Source of the DNA: JACIWB01 sp038818725
GTDB taxonomy: Archaea > Thermoplasmatota > E2 > UBA202 > JdFR-43
Assembly: GCA_038818725.1 (NCBI GenBank)
Contig: JAWAYL010000011.1
Span: 1-29,648, forward strand
Direction of reading: 5' to 3'
Length of the DNA: 29,648 nucleotides
This document shows positions 14,917 to 22,451 of this stretch, piece after piece. The notes below the pieces were generated by a model. It had not been told where the DNA came from, searched no databases, and saw only the letters and a list, made by a program, of their open reading frames with translations. The first letter of the stretch is position 1. Each line of letters opens with the position of its first letter. Made by a program: the position numbers and the translations under genes.

Positions 14917-16449
14917 TTATTGAAACCAATCAATTTTTGTCTGCCCCACCATTTCTCTCTTTTTGATTAAACTCCCTAATTTCCTAATCTGCATCATCAT
15001 CTTTTCTTCCTTTCTCTTACTGCTCCAGTAATATGCCTCATCTCTGGAGTCCTTCATAATAATTATTACTACTTCCCCAGGCATCCCGCCTCTAGCTGTC
15101 CTTCCTCTCCGCTGTATGTGGCGAATGGCGCTTGCCACAGGTTCGTAGAAAATTACAAGACTTGTGGATGGAATGTCTATGCCTTCTTCACCGATGCTTG
15201 TTGAAACAAGAATTTTACATTCGCCTCTTCTGAATTTGTTAATAACCTCTTTTTGCTCCTCTTGACTCATTCCATTTTCCTCACTTTTTGCCTGCCCTAT
15301 AAATTTTAAAGAATCTATGCCAAATTTTTTCAGATAAGATACTATTGTTTCTATAGTATCGCGATATTCAGCAAATATTATTATGCGAGCATCTCTATTT
15401 TTTTCTAGATGATTTTCTACAATTCCTCTTGTTATCTCAAGTTTTGGATTATCAATTGCATTGATTATTTCTCTCTTTATCTGGATATATTTTGGATTCA
15501 TTCTTATTTTCTTTCCTGATCTTGAAAAATCTTTCTCAATTTTTCTTATATAATTTTTTGCTGAATCGACACCCTGACTCGTAAGCATTTCTTTTAGATG
15601 ATATAGTTTAAGGATGACTGCTATTGTTGTTAGTGCATTATATATGCTTCCTCCTTCATTTATTCTTTTCTGCAGACTATCTTGCAAATTAAGAAGCATT
15701 TTTTTTGTAACCCTTTTTGGAGAAAATGATAATTTTATATATTTATTCATTTCAACAAAAAAATCATTTATAATATCGTCTATTTTTTTAACAATTTCCT
15801 TTATTTTATCCGGCATCTCTACTATTTTCCATTTTATCTTTCTTTCTCCTACATACGGCTTTACATCCTCATCCTCATCTGTTCTTGTCTCTATATTTTC
15901 TATTCCAAGATTTTTTATAACTTCCATAAGTCTTTTAACATTGCTTCCAGGTGATGCGGTTAAAGCAAGAATTTGAATTTTATTTTCAATGCATTTCTTT
16001 CCTATATCAACATATGCATAATTCCCAACAGCTCGATGTGCTTCATCGAAAATAGCAAGACTAAATTTTTTGAAATCAATTAATTCAATATCATTTTTTA
16101 TTGTCTGAGGTGTTGCAACAATTATTTCTGCTTTCCTGTAAATTTCCTTTCTTTTTTCCTTTTTTGTTTTCTCTCCAGTTATAAGAAAAATATCCTTTCC
16201 TTCTACCAATTCATTTAAATTAGTGTAATGCTGCTCACACAATGGCTTTGTTGGGGCAAGAAATAAAACTTTTCCCTTGGTTACTTTTTCTGCAATCAGC
16301 ATTATTGCTATAATTGTTTTTCCTAAACCTGTTGGTAAAACCACAAGAGAATTTTTATTTTTAATTGAATTGAAAATATTAATCTGATATTCTCTTGCAA
16401 TAATCTTATTTGGCTTAATATTCCCAATTTTTATAAATTCCATTTCCAT
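14917..16449 (-). CDS. hef: Hef-type superfamily 2 helicase, without nuclease domain
   Basis: A 510-aa DEAH helicase. Walker A is PTGLGKT (39-45), Walker B DEAH (135-138), motif III TAS (164-166) and motif VI QRRGRTAR (446-453). An inserted helical domain at about 200-300 fits the Hef/FANCM/Mph1 group, which remodels stalled forks and branched DNA. Canonical euryarchaeal Hef is about 750 residues and continues into an XPF-like nuclease; here the protein stops right after the helicase core with a Lys-rich tail, so the nuclease is absent or separate. I chose the ATG at 16449 because a TATA box (16468-16477) lies 23 bp upstream; a start at 16512 would put the promoter inside the gene. Confidence 0.88.
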   Translation of the reverse strand: MEMEFIKIGNIKPNKIIAREYQINIFNSIKNKNSLVVLPTGLGKTIIAIMLIAEKVTKGKVLFLAPTKPLCEQHYTNLNELVEGKDIFLITGEKTKKEKRKEIYRKAEIIVATPQTIKNDIELIDFKKFSLAIFDEAHRAVGNYAYVDIGKKCIENKIQILALTASPGSNVKRLMEVIKNLGIENIETRTDEDEDVKPYVGERKIKWKIVEMPDKIKEIVKKIDDIINDFFVEMNKYIKLSFSPKRVTKKMLLNLQDSLQKRINEGGSIYNALTTIAVILKLYHLKEMLTSQGVDSAKNYIRKIEKDFSRSGKKIRMNPKYIQIKREIINAIDNPKLEITRGIVENHLEKNRDARIIIFAEYRDTIETIVSYLKKFGIDSLKFIGQAKSEENGMSQEEQKEVINKFRRGECKILVSTSIGEEGIDIPSTSLVIFYEPVASAIRHIQRRGRTARGGMPGEVVIIIMKDSRDEAYYWSSKRKEEKMMMQIRKLGSLIKKREMVGQTKIDWFQ

Positions 16450-16467
16450 TTTTAATAAAATTAACCA

Positions 16468-16477
16468 TATAAATTTA
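16468..16477 (-). promoter_or_regulatory. TATA box of the helicase gene
   Basis: Minus-strand TAAATTTATA, centred about 23 bp before the preferred ATG at 16449. It decides the start between 16449 and the in-frame ATG at 16512. Confidence 0.55.
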
Positions 16478-16502
16478 TTGCTCAACACATCAGGTACTGT
16501 TA

Positions 16503-16538
16503 ACTTTAGCATTTTAACACTTCTATTAATGCTAAAGT
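16503..16538. repeat. Perfect 11-bp inverted repeat upstream of the helicase
   Basis: ACTTTAGCATT (16503-16513) pairs with AATGCTAAAGT (16528-16538) across a 14-nt spacer. It lies about 26 bp upstream of the helicase TATA box, a place where a dimeric regulator could bind. It may instead be a relic of the transposon debris next to it. Confidence 0.6.
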
Positions 16539-16601
16539 AAATCTTTCACTCATTTTCTATATTTTCCTTCTATAAAAATAGGTGAATTAAAAGAGCCTAT
16601 G

Positions 16602-16925
16602 TTAAGCGCCAGCAATTTTATATATATTTAGGCATACAGCTATTCGCAGAGAGCTTAAATCAATCCCTCGCAGAACAAGCGAAGTCATCCTCCTAACTTT
16701 TCTGGGAAATATATTCCCAGATTGATGAGTAGATGGAACCAATCCAGCATATGCTCCAATTCCAGGAAGTGTTTCAAGAATTTTAATATCTTTTCCTTTC
16801 TTTGTAAAACCTCTATTCCATTTTGTCCTTTCTTCAACTTTTTTGAAGGAAAATATGATTGAGGTAATAAATTTGCAAATCAGCTACTGTCTTTTGCATT
16901 GCTTTAGTTTTTAAAGGATGAGACA
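16602..16925 (-). pseudogene. IS110-family transposase remnant A
   Basis: Minus-strand translation with frameshifts gives a piece reading HPLKTKAMQKTV near 16915, then VLQRKEKILKILETLPGIG, then directly AYAGLVPSTHQSGN at about 16700-16745, and ends LRIAVCLNIYKIAGA with stop at 16602-16604. The GIG and YAGLVPSTHQSG motifs belong to the C-terminal half of IS110-family (DEDD, site-specific) transposases. Segments between the N-terminal and C-terminal domains, and between GIG and AYAG, have been deleted. No open frame survives. Confidence 0.7.
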
Positions 16926-16985
16926 GCTAGCACATCTAGCCAGCATATATCATTTTATCATCCATTTGATATACTGGCGGCTTTA

Positions 16986-17159
16986 TCATGCTATCATGCC
17001 CGATTTGTATGAAATGAAAAGCAAAATAACAAAAAATAGCCAGGTGAGTGAGCCTGTATATAGCCATACATTTTTTATTTCAAACAATATGCCAGATATA
17101 ATCAGCGCTAATGGAAGAATAAATCCAATTAATACATAAATTATATTTTTCATATTCAT
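16986..17159 (-). CDS. Small membrane ORF (57 aa), unknown
   Basis: An uninterrupted minus-strand frame starts MNMKNIIYVLIGFILPLALI, reads on through SGILFEIKNVWLYTG and ends SYKSGMIA. Two transmembrane helices are evident (about 5-22 and 34-51), separated by a short loop with Glu, Lys and Asn, a normal topology for archaeal small membrane proteins. A TATA-like stretch (TATAAAAAG/TATAAAG at 17191-17206) lies 35-45 bp upstream. It sits between the two IS110 fragments and does not resemble transposase. I do not recognise a family. Conservation in relatives would be needed to be sure it is a gene. Confidence 0.45.
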   Translation of the reverse strand: MNMKNIIYVLIGFILPLALIISGILFEIKNVWLYTGSLTWLFFVILLFISYKSGMIA

Positions 17160-17213
17160 TGAGGGGTATATACATTTTTAGAATAAAAATCTTTATACTT
17201 TTTATAGTATCTT

Positions 17214-17243
17214 GGCAGATACAGATTTACAATTTTTAAATCT
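17214..17243. repeat. 30-bp exact repeat, copy 1
   Basis: Identical over 30 bases to 29410-29439. On the minus strand it encodes RFKNCKSVSA, as in the transposase-like gene at the right edge, so it is a stray fragment of that gene family. Confidence 0.85.
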
Positions 17244-17282
17244 GTTTTTTGTTGAGGTGATTATTAACCAAATTAAATTTTA

Positions 17283-17433
17283 TTCAAAACTCTACTTTAT
17301 CTGTCTTTACTTTTGCATTGCTTTAGTTTTTAAAGGGTGAGATAGCTTTATTTTATATCTTTTCTTTTCTAGCAATTATTGGCTAATATAATCCAGTTGC
17401 TTCCATTGCTATTTCAATTAATGCTATCAAGAC
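17283..17433 (-). pseudogene. IS110-family transposase remnant B (N-terminal part)
   Basis: Minus-strand frames read VLIALIEIAMEATGLY, then PIIARKEKI, then AISPFKN, then SNAKVKTDKVEF, with stop codons between. This matches the N-terminal DEDD domain of IS110-family transposases (EATG, then P-x-K-x-K, then KTDKVDA). The KTKAMQK-coding stretch (about 17310-17347) is nearly identical to 16890-16925 in remnant A, so the two pieces come from related copies. The promoter of the DUF21-CBS gene begins about 20 bp after it. Confidence 0.65.
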
Positions 17434-17450
17434 CACATAAAACAAAAAAA

Positions 17451-17460
17451 ATTATATAAG
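17451..17460 (+). promoter_or_regulatory. TATA box of the DUF21-CBS gene
   Basis: ATTATATAAG centred 25 bp before the ATG at 17481. Confidence 0.6.
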
Positions 17461-17480
17461 CCCTTTTTTATCAAAAGAAA

Positions 17481-18467
17481 ATGTGGTTAATACTTGCAAT
17501 AGCGGCTATATTCATATTACTTGCTCTATCCTCATTTTTTTCCGCTGCAGAAATGGCTTTTGTATCAGTAGACAGGATAAGAATAAAAGGTGAAGTAATA
17601 AAAAGCAATAAAAAGGCTATTTTACTTGAAAAATTACTTGAAAAACCAGAGGAAGTTATAAACTCAATTACAATCTGCAACAATATAGTAAATGTGACTG
17701 CATCAGTTATTGCTGGTGTAATATCTGCAAAATTCTTTAATAACATTGGTATAGGAGTAGTCACGGCCCTAATGACATTTTTTGTAATAGTTTTTGGGGA
17801 AGCCCTGCCAAAATCATTTGGAGTTAATAATCATAAGTTTGCAATCAGAATAGCAGGGCATTTATATTTCATAAGAAAAATTTTTTATCCATTAGCAAAA
17901 ATTTTATATTCTCTTTCAAAAGCTATTTTAAAAATAATTAAGAAAGAGGAGGAAAAATCAAAAGTTGATGAGGAGGAAATAAAAATAATGCTTGATATAG
18001 GTGTAAAAGATGGAACAATAGAAAAAGATGAAAAGAAATTAATAGAAGAAATTTTTGATTTCAATGATACAAAAGTCAAGGAAATATGCATCCCACCTGA
18101 TAAGATAGTGAGTGTGAGTGAAAATGAAACAGTCGAATCTTTCCTAAAAAAATTTTTGAGAACAGGGTATTCAAGATTTCCAGTTTATGGAAAAAATAAA
18201 GATGATATAATAGGAATGGTTCATGTAAAAGATGCTATTCATGCTCTTTCTATTGATAAAAATATAAAAATTAAGCAAATAACCAGAAGTATAATAAAAG
18301 TAGATCCTTATATGAACGCAGATGATATTCTTAGAGAGATGCAGAGAAGGAAAACCCATATGGCGGTTATTAAATCAGTGGATGGAAAAATTCTAGGACT
18401 TATAACAATGGAAGACCTTATAGAAGAAATATTTGGGGATATAAAAGATGAGCACGATTTAGGATGA
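17481..18467 (+). CDS. DUF21 (CNNM/CorB-like) membrane protein with CBS pair
   Basis: A 328-aa protein of the CNNM/CorB/MpfA-type magnesium transport group. The DUF21 domain spans about residues 1-170 with SSFFSAAEMAFVSVDRIRIKG-type signature split over 17-37, the conserved TICNNIVNV (64-72) and FGEALPKSFG (104-113). Two CBS domains follow at about 190-250 and 258-320 (GYSRFPVYGKNKDDIIGMVH, then MAVIKSVDGKILGLITMEDL, then IEEIFGDI). CBS pairs in the family bind Mg-ATP and gate transport. It lacks the C-terminal CorC/HlyC domain seen in many bacterial members. It overlaps dph6 by 4 bp. Confidence 0.9.
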   Translation: MWLILAIAAIFILLALSSFFSAAEMAFVSVDRIRIKGEVIKSNKKAILLEKLLEKPEEVINSITICNNIVNVTASVIAGVISAKFFNNIGIGVVTALMTFFVIVFGEALPKSFGVNNHKFAIRIAGHLYFIRKIFYPLAKILYSLSKAILKIIKKEEEKSKVDEEEIKIMLDIGVKDGTIEKDEKKLIEEIFDFNDTKVKEICIPPDKIVSVSENETVESFLKKFLRTGYSRFPVYGKNKDDIIGMVHVKDAIHALSIDKNIKIKQITRSIIKVDPYMNADDILREMQRRKTHMAVIKSVDGKILGLITMEDLIEEIFGDIKDEHDLG

Positions 18468-19135
18468 ATGTTGCATGCCTTATAAGTGGAGGAAAAGACT
18501 CAATTTATGCACTGTATATTGCAATGAATTATGGATGGAATATAAAATATCTTATAACAATTAAAGCAGTAGATTTTTCATGGATGTATCATGTAGAAAA
18601 CATCGATTTGACACCTTTTATATCAAAATCAGTTGGTATTCCTCTTATTTTCGAAAAAAGCTATAGCAATGAAATTGATGATTTAAGAAGAGCTATAAAA
18701 AAAGCAAATGTTGAAGGAATTATATGCGGAGCAATAGAAAGCGAGTATCAGAAAACAAGAATAGAAAAGGTGGCTGAAGAATTAAATATTAAATCCTTTA
18801 CACCTCTCTGGGGGAAAAATCAGGAAAATTTGCTTTATGAAATCATAAATGCTGGTTTTTCCTGTATGGTGGTAGCGACTGCTGCTGAAGGAATGGATGA
18901 AAGATTTCTCGGAAGAATTATAGATGAAAAATTTATAGAGGAAATAAGAGAATTGAGTATTAGATACGGAGTAAATATAAGTGGAGAAGGAGGAGAATAT
19001 GAAACAATTGTTCTTGATTGCCCTATTTATAAATACAGGCTAAAGATAGTTGATGCGGAAATAAAATCGTTCGGAGAAAAAAAAGTATATGAAATAAAAG
19101 AAATAAAGTTACAAAAAAAATATAACCATATTTAA
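18464..19135 (+). CDS. dph6: Diphthine-ammonia ligase (Dph6)
   Basis: Dph6 performs the last step of diphthamide synthesis on elongation factor 2, ATP-dependent amidation of diphthine. This 223-aa protein has the PP-loop SGGKDS at 8-13, IICGAIESEYQKTRIE near 86-101, FTPLWGKNQENLL, and the family signature GEGGEYETIVLDCP near 171-184. Length is that of the archaeal single-domain enzyme. It is translationally coupled to the DUF21-CBS gene (4-bp overlap), and the aminotransferase starts 11 bp downstream, so the three probably form one operon. Confidence 0.93.
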   Translation: MNVACLISGGKDSIYALYIAMNYGWNIKYLITIKAVDFSWMYHVENIDLTPFISKSVGIPLIFEKSYSNEIDDLRRAIKKANVEGIICGAIESEYQKTRIEKVAEELNIKSFTPLWGKNQENLLYEIINAGFSCMVVATAAEGMDERFLGRIIDEKFIEEIRELSIRYGVNISGEGGEYETIVLDCPIYKYRLKIVDAEIKSFGEKKVYEIKEIKLQKKYNHI

Positions 19136-19146
19136 TATACAGCATT

Positions 19147-20379
19147 ATGCTATCAAGTCTTGTAAAGGAAATGATAAATGAGCCCTCCCCAATCCGACAG
19201 ATAATGAAAATGGCAAGCAGGCAGAATATTATAAATATGGGGCTCAATCCAGATGAAGTAATTTCTTTTGGAGGAGGATGGGTAGGCCACCATTCGCCGG
19301 AGATGCTTAGAGAAGAATATATGGAGATATGCCAGGATAGAAAAAAGTTTCATGAAAGTGGAGCATATAGTCCAACTCTTGGATTTGATGAGTGCAGAGA
19401 AGCAATTTCGAAAATGGAAAAAGAGCTTTTTGGCGTTAAAATTGAAAAGGAAAATATTATTGTGGGGCAATCTTCAACCCAGCTTGCTCATGATTTATTT
19501 ATTGCCCTTCTTGATAAAGAAGATAAAATTTTAATTTTCGATCCTACATATGCAAATTATCTTGGACAAATAAAGTTGGCAAATAAAGATGCAAAAATAA
19601 TAAGGCTTAAAGTTCTTGATGAAGAGGAATGGAAATATAAGCCAGATTATGAACTATCTGAGGAATTTAAAAATATTTATTACAAGGAGAAGCCAAAATT
19701 AATTCTTTTTCCATCCCCAGATAATCCTTCATCGCAAGTTTTTGGTGACAGATTTGTAAAAACAATTTTAGATATCTGTCAAGAATATAAGTCATATCTC
19801 ATAATAGATTATGCCTATAAAACTCAGTGTTTTATAAAGCCCCCTGCTTATTTTTCTTTCAGCCCTTTAGATTATCCTGAACTAATTGCATTGCATAGCA
19901 ATTCAAAGTGGGGGCGCGGCTTAGGAAGAAGATTAGGGTGGATTGATGCAAATGAAGAAATAATTGAAGCAATGGAAAGGGTTCAGCAATGCACAATATT
20001 ATGTCCTGATACAATGCATCAAATGGCTTTTACCTTATACATTGAAAAATCGATACAGGATAAAAGCCTAAAAAAATACATAGAAAAGATAAAAAATGAT
20101 TATAGGAAGGCAGCAGAAATTACTGTTAATTGCATAAAGGAATATCTGAATATGCCATGCTTAATTCCTCAAGGAGGACTTTATACTCTTATGAAGGTAA
20201 ATGAAGATGGAGAAGAATTTGTAAAGAGAGTTTTAAAGAAGACAGGGGTTCTTTTTATTCCTGGAAAGGGCTTTGGAGAAACTTTAAGACAGGGGGTAAG
20301 AATAAGCTATGGTCCACTTGTTGAAAGCCTCAATTTAATAGAAGAAGGTTTAAAGAGGGTTGCAAGCTGTATTAGATAA
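19147..20379 (+). CDS. PLP-dependent class I/II aminotransferase
   Basis: A 410-aa fold-type I enzyme. YSPTLGFDECREAI (74-87) and GQSSTQLAHDLF (107-118) form the cofactor phosphate site. The PDNPSS segment has N193, the IIDYAYKT segment has D221 and Y224, the Schiff-base lysine is K254 in HSNSKWGRGLGRRLGW, and the substrate-carboxylate Arg is in GVRISYG near the C-terminus. It resembles the broad-specificity aromatic/2-aminoadipate aminotransferases, but the exact amino donor cannot be read from sequence. The conserved segment ending in HSNSK-x-x-G-R-G-L-G-R-R is well preserved. Its 3' end overlaps the 92-aa gene by 30 bp on the opposite strand. Confidence 0.9.
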   Translation: MLSSLVKEMINEPSPIRQIMKMASRQNIINMGLNPDEVISFGGGWVGHHSPEMLREEYMEICQDRKKFHESGAYSPTLGFDECREAISKMEKELFGVKIEKENIIVGQSSTQLAHDLFIALLDKEDKILIFDPTYANYLGQIKLANKDAKIIRLKVLDEEEWKYKPDYELSEEFKNIYYKEKPKLILFPSPDNPSSQVFGDRFVKTILDICQEYKSYLIIDYAYKTQCFIKPPAYFSFSPLDYPELIALHSNSKWGRGLGRRLGWIDANEEIIEAMERVQQCTILCPDTMHQMAFTLYIEKSIQDKSLKKYIEKIKNDYRKAAEITVNCIKEYLNMPCLIPQGGLYTLMKVNEDGEEFVKRVLKKTGVLFIPGKGFGETLRQGVRISYGPLVESLNLIEEGLKRVASCIR

Positions 20380-20628
20380 TTTTTGGTATAAAACAATGAA
20401 AGAATTTCTCTCTTTTATCACTTTTTCTATTTTATAATTTTCATTTGCGTCTTTCAGCATTCTCCTGTAGTCTTCAAAATGTTCATCAAAACAGCATGAA
20501 AAGGAGAATGTTCCAGAGAAAAGAATAAGTAGCTTATCTTCCTCATTTTTTAAAGTTTTTGCAATGCACTCAGGAGCTCTATATCTATTAAATTCTCTTG
20601 TTATTTTCCTTAATTTACTGCTTTTCAT
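20350..20628 (-). CDS. Conserved-looking 92-aa protein at the end of the redox operon
   Basis: I do not recognise a named family. The protein starts basic (MKSSKLRKITREFNRYRAPE), then has a hydrophobic strand LLILFSGTFSFSCCFDEHFED (37-57, split here for reading) with an adjacent Cys pair C44/C45 next to acidic and His residues, and ends in a helical-beta tail. The NRYRAPE and F-S-G-x-F motifs seem familiar from small archaeal proteins with a metal or thiol centre, but this is memory only. Its ATG overlaps the FprA stop by 4 bp, so it belongs to the oxygen-defence operon. A redox or chaperone function for FprA is an inference. Confidence 0.7.
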   Translation of the reverse strand: MKSSKLRKITREFNRYRAPECIAKTLKNEEDKLLILFSGTFSFSCCFDEHFEDYRRMLKDANENYKIEKVIKERNSFIVLYQKLSNTACNPL

Positions 20629-21788
20629 AAGCGATGTCTCTTTTCTATTTCCTCAGCAATTTTTTCAATTGCTTCAAAATCCTTATCTTTTGGATAACCT
20701 TTTATCATTAATGGTTGAATCATCTCTACCTTCATTTTTCCGATAATTTCATTTATTTGCATAATTGCATTGCTTCCCCACCCATAAGAGCCAATAAAAG
20801 TGAAAAATCTTATTTTTGGGCGGAGTAAGGAAGTAAGTTGGAGGGCATATAAAGCTAGTGGATGAATTCCTCCAAGTACGGTTGGAGAAGCAACTATTAA
20901 GGTTGAGCAATCAACAAGTGAAATTGCAAACTCTCCTATATCAGTTTTTGAAAGATTAAATGGCTTAACTTCAACCCCTCTTTTTATTAATTCATTTATA
21001 AGATATGAAACAGCTTTTTCAATACTCCCATGCATTGACACATATGCAATAACAACTTCATTTTTTACATTATCTGAAATCCAATCCTTGTAAGCATTTA
21101 ATATAAAATCTTTTTCCCTATATATTGGTCCATGACTAGGTGCAATTATTTTAATATCCATTTTTTCTATAAGTGAGATATAATCTCTTATTTTATTTCT
21201 GAAAGGCATCATTATCTCCGCATAATATCTTTTTGCTGCTGAATATAATTTTTCATCTTTTGAAAAAATATCGCTGGTTGCAAGATGCGAGCCAAATAAA
21301 TCGCAAGTAAAAAGAATTTTATCTTCTATGGCATAGGTAAGCATCGTCTCCGGCCAATGAACCCAAGGTGTGAGGAAAAATTTCAATTTTCTCTTTCCTA
21401 TAGATATTTCTTGTTTATCCTTAATTGTAAAAAATTTTTCATCTGGTATCAAAAGCAAATCCTTCAAAAATTCCTTGCATTTTTCATTTGTTAAAACTTT
21501 TGCCTCTTTATATTTGTAAAGAATAGCTGGAATTGAACCAGAGTGATCTTGCTCAGCATGGTTTGCAACAATATAATCTATTTTGTTGATGCCCAATTCT
21601 TCTAAATTTTCAACTAATTCTTTTTCTTTTGTGGGATCAACACTATCAATTAAAACAATTTTTTCATCCTTTATTAGATATGAATTGTAAGTTGTTCCAT
21701 CTGGGAGAGGGATAAGTTCATCAAAAAGTCTTCGATGCCAGTCAATTGCTCCCACATAATATATATCTTTTTTTATCTCCTTTATCAT
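20625..21788 (-). CDS. fprA: Flavodiiron protein FprA (oxygen or NO reductase)
   Basis: A 387-aa two-domain protein. The metallo-beta-lactamase-like domain has the di-iron ligands H77, E79, D81 and H82 (NHAEQDHSGS), H144 (WVHWPE), D163 (TCDLFGSH) and H219 (PSHGP). The flavodoxin domain (about 245-387) binds FMN near VSMHGSIEKAV and SPTVLGG. The enzyme reduces O2 to water or NO to N2O using reduced rubredoxin or F420H2. Rubredoxin is encoded immediately upstream with a 4-bp ATGA overlap, which suggests rubredoxin is the direct donor. The 92-aa gene follows with another 4-bp overlap. Confidence 0.95.
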   Translation of the reverse strand: MIKEIKKDIYYVGAIDWHRRLFDELIPLPDGTTYNSYLIKDEKIVLIDSVDPTKEKELVENLEELGINKIDYIVANHAEQDHSGSIPAILYKYKEAKVLTNEKCKEFLKDLLLIPDEKFFTIKDKQEISIGKRKLKFFLTPWVHWPETMLTYAIEDKILFTCDLFGSHLATSDIFSKDEKLYSAAKRYYAEIMMPFRNKIRDYISLIEKMDIKIIAPSHGPIYREKDFILNAYKDWISDNVKNEVVIAYVSMHGSIEKAVSYLINELIKRGVEVKPFNLSKTDIGEFAISLVDCSTLIVASPTVLGGIHPLALYALQLTSLLRPKIRFFTFIGSYGWGSNAIMQINEIIGKMKVEMIQPLMIKGYPKDKDFEAIEKIAEEIEKRHRL

Positions 21789-21943
21789 ATTTCTTCAAAA
21801 TCTTCCTTACCCGCCCCGCAAACAGGGCATGCCCAGTCGGCAGGCAGAGCATCGAATGGGGTGCCTGGCGGGATGCCATTTTCTATGTCGCCTTCGTTGG
21901 GGTTATATATATAACCACATACCGAGCATTTATATTTCTTCAT
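21785..21943 (-). CDS. Rubredoxin (52 aa)
   Basis: A classic small rubredoxin, starting MKKYKCSVCGYIYNPNEGD and with PADWACPVCGAGKEDFEEI at the end. Iron ligands are C6, C9, C39 and C42, and the conserved Y11/Y13, W37 and F49 of the fold are present. It carries one electron at a time to FprA, rubrerythrin or superoxide reductase, all encoded in the same operon. The ATG overlaps the rubrerythrin stop and its own stop overlaps the FprA start, each as ATGA. Its G/C content is visibly higher than that of its neighbours (for example GGCACCCC and CCGACTGGGC). Confidence 0.97.
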   Translation of the reverse strand: MKKYKCSVCGYIYNPNEGDIENGIPPGTPFDALPADWACPVCGAGKEDFEEI

Positions 21944-22440
21944 TTTATCCCATAAAATTTTTTAAATTTTTCCTTGCCAGCTTTACAGACAGGACACTTT
22001 TCTGGTGGTTCGCCAACATGAGTATAACCACAAATAGGACATATATAGATTTCGCCTATTTTTAATGCTCCTTTTTCCGCTTCTTCATACAATTTAACAT
22101 GGATTTTTTCCGCTTCGAGAGCATATTTAATCGAAATTTTTGCATTTTCTTCATTCTGTAAATTTGCTATTGCAGAGTATGCAGGATACATTTCCTCGAC
22201 TTCATATTTTTCACCATTTATGGCAACTTCAAGATTTTGCTTTGTTTTTTCTATCATGTTTAGGCTTTTTAAATGATTTCTTGCATGAACTTTTTCAGCA
22301 AATGCAATTGCTCTGAAAAGGCGGGCTATATCTTTATATCCTTCCTCTTCTGCTATCTCACTGAATATCATATATTTCATATGAGCCATTGATTCGCCGG
22401 CAAAAGCATCACTTAAAGCTTTTTCGGTCATTTTCCTCAT
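21940..22440 (-). CDS. rbr: Rubrerythrin
   Basis: A 166-aa peroxidase of anaerobes that reduces H2O2 to water. The ferritin-like di-iron domain has E16 (AGESMAHMKY), E49 and H52/H55 (AFAEKVHARNH), and E111/H114 (EAEKIHVKL); the C-terminal rubredoxin domain has C134/C137 (CPICGY) and C149/C152 (CPVCKA). Length is slightly shorter than the 190-residue bacterial proteins. A strong Shine-Dalgarno GAGGTGAT (22444-22451) lies just before the ATG and overlaps the stop of the upstream rhodanese fusion gene. It is followed by rubredoxin with a 4-bp overlap. Confidence 0.96.
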   Translation of the reverse strand: MRKMTEKALSDAFAGESMAHMKYMIFSEIAEEEGYKDIARLFRAIAFAEKVHARNHLKSLNMIEKTKQNLEVAINGEKYEVEEMYPAYSAIANLQNEENAKISIKYALEAEKIHVKLYEEAEKGALKIGEIYICPICGYTHVGEPPEKCPVCKAGKEKFKKFYGIK

Positions 22441-22443
22441 TTT

Positions 22444-22451
22444 ATCACCTC
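22444..22451 (-). promoter_or_regulatory. Shine-Dalgarno site of rubrerythrin
   Basis: Minus-strand GAGGTGAT ends 3 nt before the ATG at 22440, and it contains the TGA stop of the upstream gene. Confidence 0.8.

Noticed and set aside
15614..15976. 120-aa plus-strand ORF inside the helicase gene
   Set aside because: Complete shadow of the well-supported helicase; low-complexity Ser/Phe/Ile content typical of antisense AT-rich coding DNA.
16450..16512. N-terminal extension of the helicase (21 residues)
   Set aside because: It would place the TATA box inside the gene, and the residues do not resemble Hef N-termini.
16918..17139. 73-aa plus-strand ORF in the IS110 region
   Set aside because: It is antisense to the better-supported 57-aa membrane ORF and overlaps transposon debris.
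16500..17450. CRISPR array suspected from the repeated stretches
   Set aside because: Only two copies, unequal spacing of about 400 bp and translation as IS110 transposase; no regular repeat-spacer pattern.
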